From: Vibrio sp. 14G-20
GTDB lineage: Bacteria > Pseudomonadota > Gammaproteobacteria > Enterobacterales > Vibrionaceae
Length of the DNA: 64,000 nucleotides
Reading direction: 5' to 3'
NCBI RefSeq assembly: GCF_026241515.1
Contig: NZ_JAPHPW010000021.1
Location: 24,655-88,654 of the forward strand
Positions within the stretch are counted from its first letter, which is position 1. Each line of letters opens with the position of its first letter. The position numbers and the translations under genes are program-made. Below are positions 61,165-64,000 of this stretch, piece after piece. The notes under the pieces were generated by a model. That model searched no databases. It saw only the letters and a list, made by a program, of their open reading frames with translations, and was not told the DNA's origin.

Positions 61165-61467
61165 TTATTCCGCGCCGCCAACGAAGTCAAGATCTTGACC
61201 TTCTTTCAAAGTAACGTAGGCTTTCTTAACGTCTGAACGACGGCCTTCACGCATACCTTGACGTTTGGTCTTACCCTTTAATACAAGAGTATTTACAGAC
61301 TTAACTTCAACTTCAAATAGCTTTTCTACAGCTGCTTTGATCTCTTTCTTAGTTGCATCTTTAGCTACTTTGAAAACGATAGTGTTCGCTTTCTCAGCTG
61401 CCATAGTTGCTTTTTCAGAGATGTGCGGAGCACGTAGAACTTTTAAGATACGCTCTTCAGTGATCAT
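61165..61467 (-). CDS. rplW: 50S ribosomal protein L23
   Basis: L23 of 100 residues, the docking site of SRP and trigger factor at the tunnel exit. MITEERILKVLRAPHISEKA at the start; overlaps the rplD stop by four bases. Confidence 0.98.
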   Translation of the reverse strand: MITEERILKVLRAPHISEKATMAAEKANTIVFKVAKDATKKEIKAAVEKLFEVEVKSVNTLVLKGKTKRQGMREGRRSDVKKAYVTLKEGQDLDFVGGAE

Positions 61468-62066
61468 GCTAGCATCTCCTCAACTTGCTTAACTGCGTCA
61501 GCAGTCATCAGAACCTTGTCGAAAGCGATTAGTGATACCGGATCAACACCAGCAACATCACGTGCATCTACTTTGTATAGGTTACGAGCAGCTAAGAATA
61601 GATTTTCATCTACTTCGCCAGTCACAATCAGAACGTCATTTAGCTCAAGCTCTTTAAGCTTAGCTACAAGTTCTTTTGTTTTTGGTGCTTCTACAGAGAA
61701 GTTATCAACAACGATTAGACGCTCTTGACGAATCAACTCAGACAGAATGCTCTTCATAGCACCGCGGTACATTTTTTTGTTTACTTTTTGGCTGTGATCT
61801 TGTGGTTTCGCAGCAAAAGTAACACCACCTGTACGCCAGATTGGGCTACGAATTGTACCAGCACGTGCACGGCCAGTACCTTTTTGGCGCCATGGCTTAG
61901 CACCGCCGCCTGATACTTCAGAACGAGTCTTTTGAGCACGAGTACCTTGACGAGCACCTGCTGCATATGCAACAACTACTTGGTGTACTAGAGCTTCGTT
62001 AAAGTCACGTCCGAAAGTAGTCTCGGAAACAGTTAGTGCATCAGCACCTTTAACCATCAATTCCAT
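61464..62066 (-). CDS. rplD: 50S ribosomal protein L4
   Basis: L4 of 200 residues. It also represses transcription and translation of its own S10 operon in enterobacteria. The extended loop GTGRARAGTIRSPIWRTGGV lines the tunnel. Seventeen nt after rplC. Confidence 0.98.
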   Translation of the reverse strand: MELMVKGADALTVSETTFGRDFNEALVHQVVVAYAAGARQGTRAQKTRSEVSGGGAKPWRQKGTGRARAGTIRSPIWRTGGVTFAAKPQDHSQKVNKKMYRGAMKSILSELIRQERLIVVDNFSVEAPKTKELVAKLKELELNDVLIVTGEVDENLFLAARNLYKVDARDVAGVDPVSLIAFDKVLMTADAVKQVEEMLA

Positions 62067-62082
62067 TACTTACTCCTAGACG

Positions 62083-62712
62083 TTATGCTTTAACAGCAGG
62101 TTTTACGATCACGTTACCGCCTGTTGAGCCTGGTACTGCACCTTTAATAAGGAGTAGATTGCGCTCAGCGTCAACACGTACGATCTCTAGGTTTTGAGTC
62201 GTTACACGCTCAGCACCCATGTGACCTGCCATTTTCTTGCCTTTAAACACGCGGCCTGGAGTTTGACATTGGCCAATTGAACCCGGTGCGCGGTGAGACA
62301 AAGAGTTACCGTGAGTCATATCTTGAGTAGAGAAATTCCAACGCTTGATAGCGCCTTGGAAGCCTTTACCTTTAGATGTACCAGTAACGTCTACTTTTTT
62401 AATTTCGTTGAAAAGTTCTACGTTTAGCTCAGCGCCAACTTCAAACTCTTCGCCGTTTTCTAAACGGAATTCCCAAAGACCGCGACCTGCTTCTACACCC
62501 GCTTTCGCGAAGTGACCAGCTTCAGGTTTAGTTACACGGTTAGCTTTCTTAGCACCAGTAGTTACTTGGATTGCTGCGTAGCCGTCTGTCTCAAGAGTTT
62601 TAACTTGAGAAATACGGTTCGCTTCAACCTCAACAACAGTTACTGGGATAGAAACGCCTTCTTCAGTAAATACGCGGGTCATACCCACTTTACGTCCGAC
62701 TAGACCAATCAT
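62083..62712 (-). CDS. rplC: 50S ribosomal protein L3
   Basis: L3 of 209 residues, with the conserved loop [20 protein letters not shown] reaching to the peptidyl transferase centre. Fourteen nt after rpsJ. Confidence 0.98.
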
Positions 62713-62726
62713 TATTCTTATCTCCC

Positions 62727-63038
62727 TTAACCTAGGCTGATTTGAACATCAACGCCAGCTGCAAGATCAAGACGCATTAGAGCATCAACAGTTTTATCTG
62801 TTGGCTCAACGATGTCGATCAAACGCTTGTGAGTACGAATTTCGTACTGATCACGTGCATCTTTGTTGACGTGTGGAGAGGTAAGAACAGTGAAACGCTC
62901 TTTACGAGTAGGAAGTGGAATAGGACCACGAACCTGTGCGCCAGTACGTTTTGCTGTTTCAACGATTTCCGCAGTTGAAGCATCGATTAGCTTGTAATCA
63001 AACGCTTTAAGGCGGATACGAATACGTTGGTTCTGCAT
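62727..63038 (-). CDS. rpsJ: 30S ribosomal protein S10
   Basis: S10 (NusE) of 103 residues, also part of the NusB-S10 antitermination complex. The start at 63038 ([19 protein letters not shown]) is used; an in-frame ATG five codons upstream is not part of S10. First gene of the S10 operon. Confidence 0.98.
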
Positions 63039-63152
63039 GAGACAGAGCTCCAATTATTAAAAATTACACAAACAATATCGCCACTCAAGCTCGAAAGAAC
63101 GAGAGAATGCCGATTGATTTATGTGAAACCGTAGCATCCAAAATCAGGACGC

Positions 63153-63158
63153 ATTGTC
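63153..63158 (-). promoter_or_regulatory. Candidate second S10 promoter (-10 GACAAT)
   Basis: On the minus strand GACAAT is followed by GCGTCC, similar to the spc promoter (TACAAT then TCGCGTCC). No good -35 is seen. Confidence 0.35.
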
Positions 63159-63171
63159 AGTTAACTTTTGA

Positions 63172-63190
63172 AGTAAACTTAAAGTTTACT
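63172..63190. repeat. Perfect 19-bp palindrome AGTAAACTT-A-AAGTTTACT
   Basis: Nine-base arms around one central A. It lies 13 bases upstream of the candidate GACAAT box, within the S10 leader. It may be an operator or an RNA hairpin of the leader. Confidence 0.7.
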
Positions 63191-63290
63191 ATTTTTATTA
63201 ACCGCGAACATAAGCTGAGTATACATTACTAGGTAAGACCTACTCCTCAGTGCTCATTGGTTCACAAACCGACCTTAGCCAGTGGGATGC

Positions 63291-63318
63291 ATTATACAGA
63301 TCACACTTTAGTATGCAA
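63291..63318 (-). promoter_or_regulatory. Main S10-operon sigma-70 promoter
   Basis: On the minus strand TTGCAT (63313-63318) and TATAAT (63291-63296) are separated by 16 bases and followed by GCATCCC. This is the best promoter match in the region. It directs transcription into rpsJ. Confidence 0.75.
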
Positions 63319-63409
63319 GTGGTGTTGGAAAAATAATCGGAATATATTGAAAAAGGAGCTTAAAGGATATGATGTATTGCGGGGGAAAAGACTTTTCTTC
63401 ATAAATAAC

Positions 63410-63435
63410 AAAAGGGAAGCCAAAGCTTCCCTTTT
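63410..63435 (-). terminator. Terminator after the EF-Tu gene
   Basis: AAAAGGGAAGC and GCTTCCCTTTT form an 11-bp stem with a 4-nt loop, followed on the minus strand by TGTTATT. It separates tuf from the S10 operon. Confidence 0.85.
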
Positions 63436-63482
63436 CAGATGCGTGTTCTTCTAATGAAGAGTGTGCAAAAATCTAAATGCTA

Positions 63483-64000
63483 TTAAGCGAAGATTTTAGC
63501 TACAACACCAGCACCAACTGTACGGCCACCTTCGCGGATTGCGAAACGTAGACCTTCGTCCATTGCGATTGGAGCGATTAGCTCAACAGTCATTTGAACG
63601 TTGTCACCTGGCATTACCATTTCTACGCCTTCTGGTAGAGTGATATCGCCTGTTACGTCAGTTGTACGGAAGTAGAACTGTGGACGGTAACCCTTGAAGA
63701 AAGGAGTGTGACGGCCGCCTTCGTCTTTAGAAAGTACGTATACTTCAGACTCAAACTTAGTGTGTGGGTTGATTGAACCTTTAGCAGAAAGTACTTGGCC
63801 ACGTTCAACGTCATCACGCTTAGTACCACGTAGAAGTGCACCAACGTTCTCACCTGCACGACCTTCGTCAAGCAGCTTACGGAACATTTCAACACCAGTA
63901 CAAGTAGTAAGAGTAGTTTCTTTGATACCAACGATTTCTACTTCGTCACCTACGCGTAGGATACCGCGCTCGATACGACCAGTAACTACAGTACCACGAC
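63483..64000 (-). CDS. tuf: Elongation factor Tu, C-terminal part (cut by the window edge)
   Basis: The last 172 codons of EF-Tu, which runs off the right end of the window. Domains II and III are visible: GRAGENVGALLRGTKRDDVE, GQVLSAKGSINPHTKFESEV and the C-terminal GGRTVGAGVVAKIFA. The protein is normally about 394 residues, so the GTPase domain and the start lie beyond 64000. An internal Met at 63887 is not the start. Position before the S10 operon matches the str-operon copy (tufA). Confidence 0.96.
   Translation of the reverse strand, partial: RGTVVTGRIERGILRVGDEVEIVGIKETTLTTCTGVEMFRKLLDEGRAGENVGALLRGTKRDDVERGQVLSAKGSINPHTKFESEVYVLSKDEGGRHTPFFKGYRPQFYFRTTDVTGDITLPEGVEMVMPGDNVQMTVELIAPIAMDEGLRFAIREGGRTVGAGVVAKIFA

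Larger units (their letters stand above)
63039..63289 (-). promoter_or_regulatory. S10-operon leader (probable L4 autoregulation)
   Basis: Leader of about 245 nt from the distal promoter to rpsJ, longer than the 172 nt of E. coli. It contains several possible hairpins, including TCTCGTTC-TTTCGAGC-like pairing near 63085-63110. It also holds the internal promoter-like element and the palindrome described separately. L4 control is assumed from the enterobacterial and vibrio paradigm. Confidence 0.5.

Noticed and set aside
63257..63454. Plus-strand 65-codon frame upstream of the S10 operon
   Set aside because: It runs across the S10 promoter and the EF-Tu terminator, and its product resembles nothing known.

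Overview
The window is a stretch of gammaproteobacterial chromosome, almost certainly from a Vibrio species. The gene order, the protein sequences (Fbp, RpoN, KdsD, the S10/spc/alpha ribosomal clusters), the zrgA-type zinc locus and a fused OlsF ornithine-lipid synthase all fit the genus. The species cannot be fixed from sequence reading alone. No phage, integron, IS element, tRNA, rRNA or CRISPR array was seen. Nearly all of the window is core genome. The least ordinary parts are 26-31 kb, 39-47 kb and 49.0-49.3 kb.

Layout. 0.27-9.5 kb (+): the envelope/nitrogen-PTS block yrbG-kdsD-kdsC-lptC-lptA-lptB-rpoN-hpf-ptsN-rapZ-ptsO, then mgtE. It links Kdo synthesis, LPS export, sigma-54, ribosome hibernation and PTS-Ntr. 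9.6-19 kb: pmbA, darP (yjgA), the TPP-riboswitch-controlled thiBPQ thiamine importer, ubiX, mpl and fbp. 18.7-26.5 kb: the ytfP-tamB-tamA / msrA / ytfK / ytfJ neighbourhood known from enterobacteria. 26.6-30.3 kb (+): a zinc-regulated locus with a Zur-like operator, a small DUF2607-like protein, His-rich ZrgA, an ABC ATPase, an FtsX/MacB-like permease and a DUF3299-like secreted protein. An unannotated 34-residue membrane peptide gene follows on the minus strand.

30.6-39 kb: a hypothetical gene, the sulfate activation operon cysD-cysN-SLC13 permease-cysC, and a CpdB/5'-nucleotidase-type lipoprotein. 39.2-44.9 kb (+): a tight seven-gene operon, DedA - ATP-grasp - DinB - NRDE - YHS - DoxX - OlsF, followed by a short Crp/Fnr-like regulator, a GNAT and an EamA transporter. 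47-49 kb: an OapA-like protein, fklB and a DUF2780-like lipoprotein. Two different heptanucleotide tandem arrays (7 x GCGATTA, 14 x GAGATAC) lie before rplQ.

49.4-64 kb (-): the alpha, spc and S10 ribosomal-protein operons in canonical order, including rpmJ. Visible control regions are the S4, S8 and L4 autoregulation regions (assigned by position), a terminator plus promoter between S10 and spc, two candidate S10 promoters, and the 3' part of an EF-Tu gene cut by the window edge.

The best candidates for new biology are: the DedA-to-OlsF operon as a possible ornithine-lipid modification or transport pathway; the zinc locus, whose FtsX-type ABC pair is not a classical importer; a Zur-like operator that doubles as the hairpin of a terminator; a perfect 13-bp hairpin inside the start of ptsN; and the 34-residue membrane peptide.
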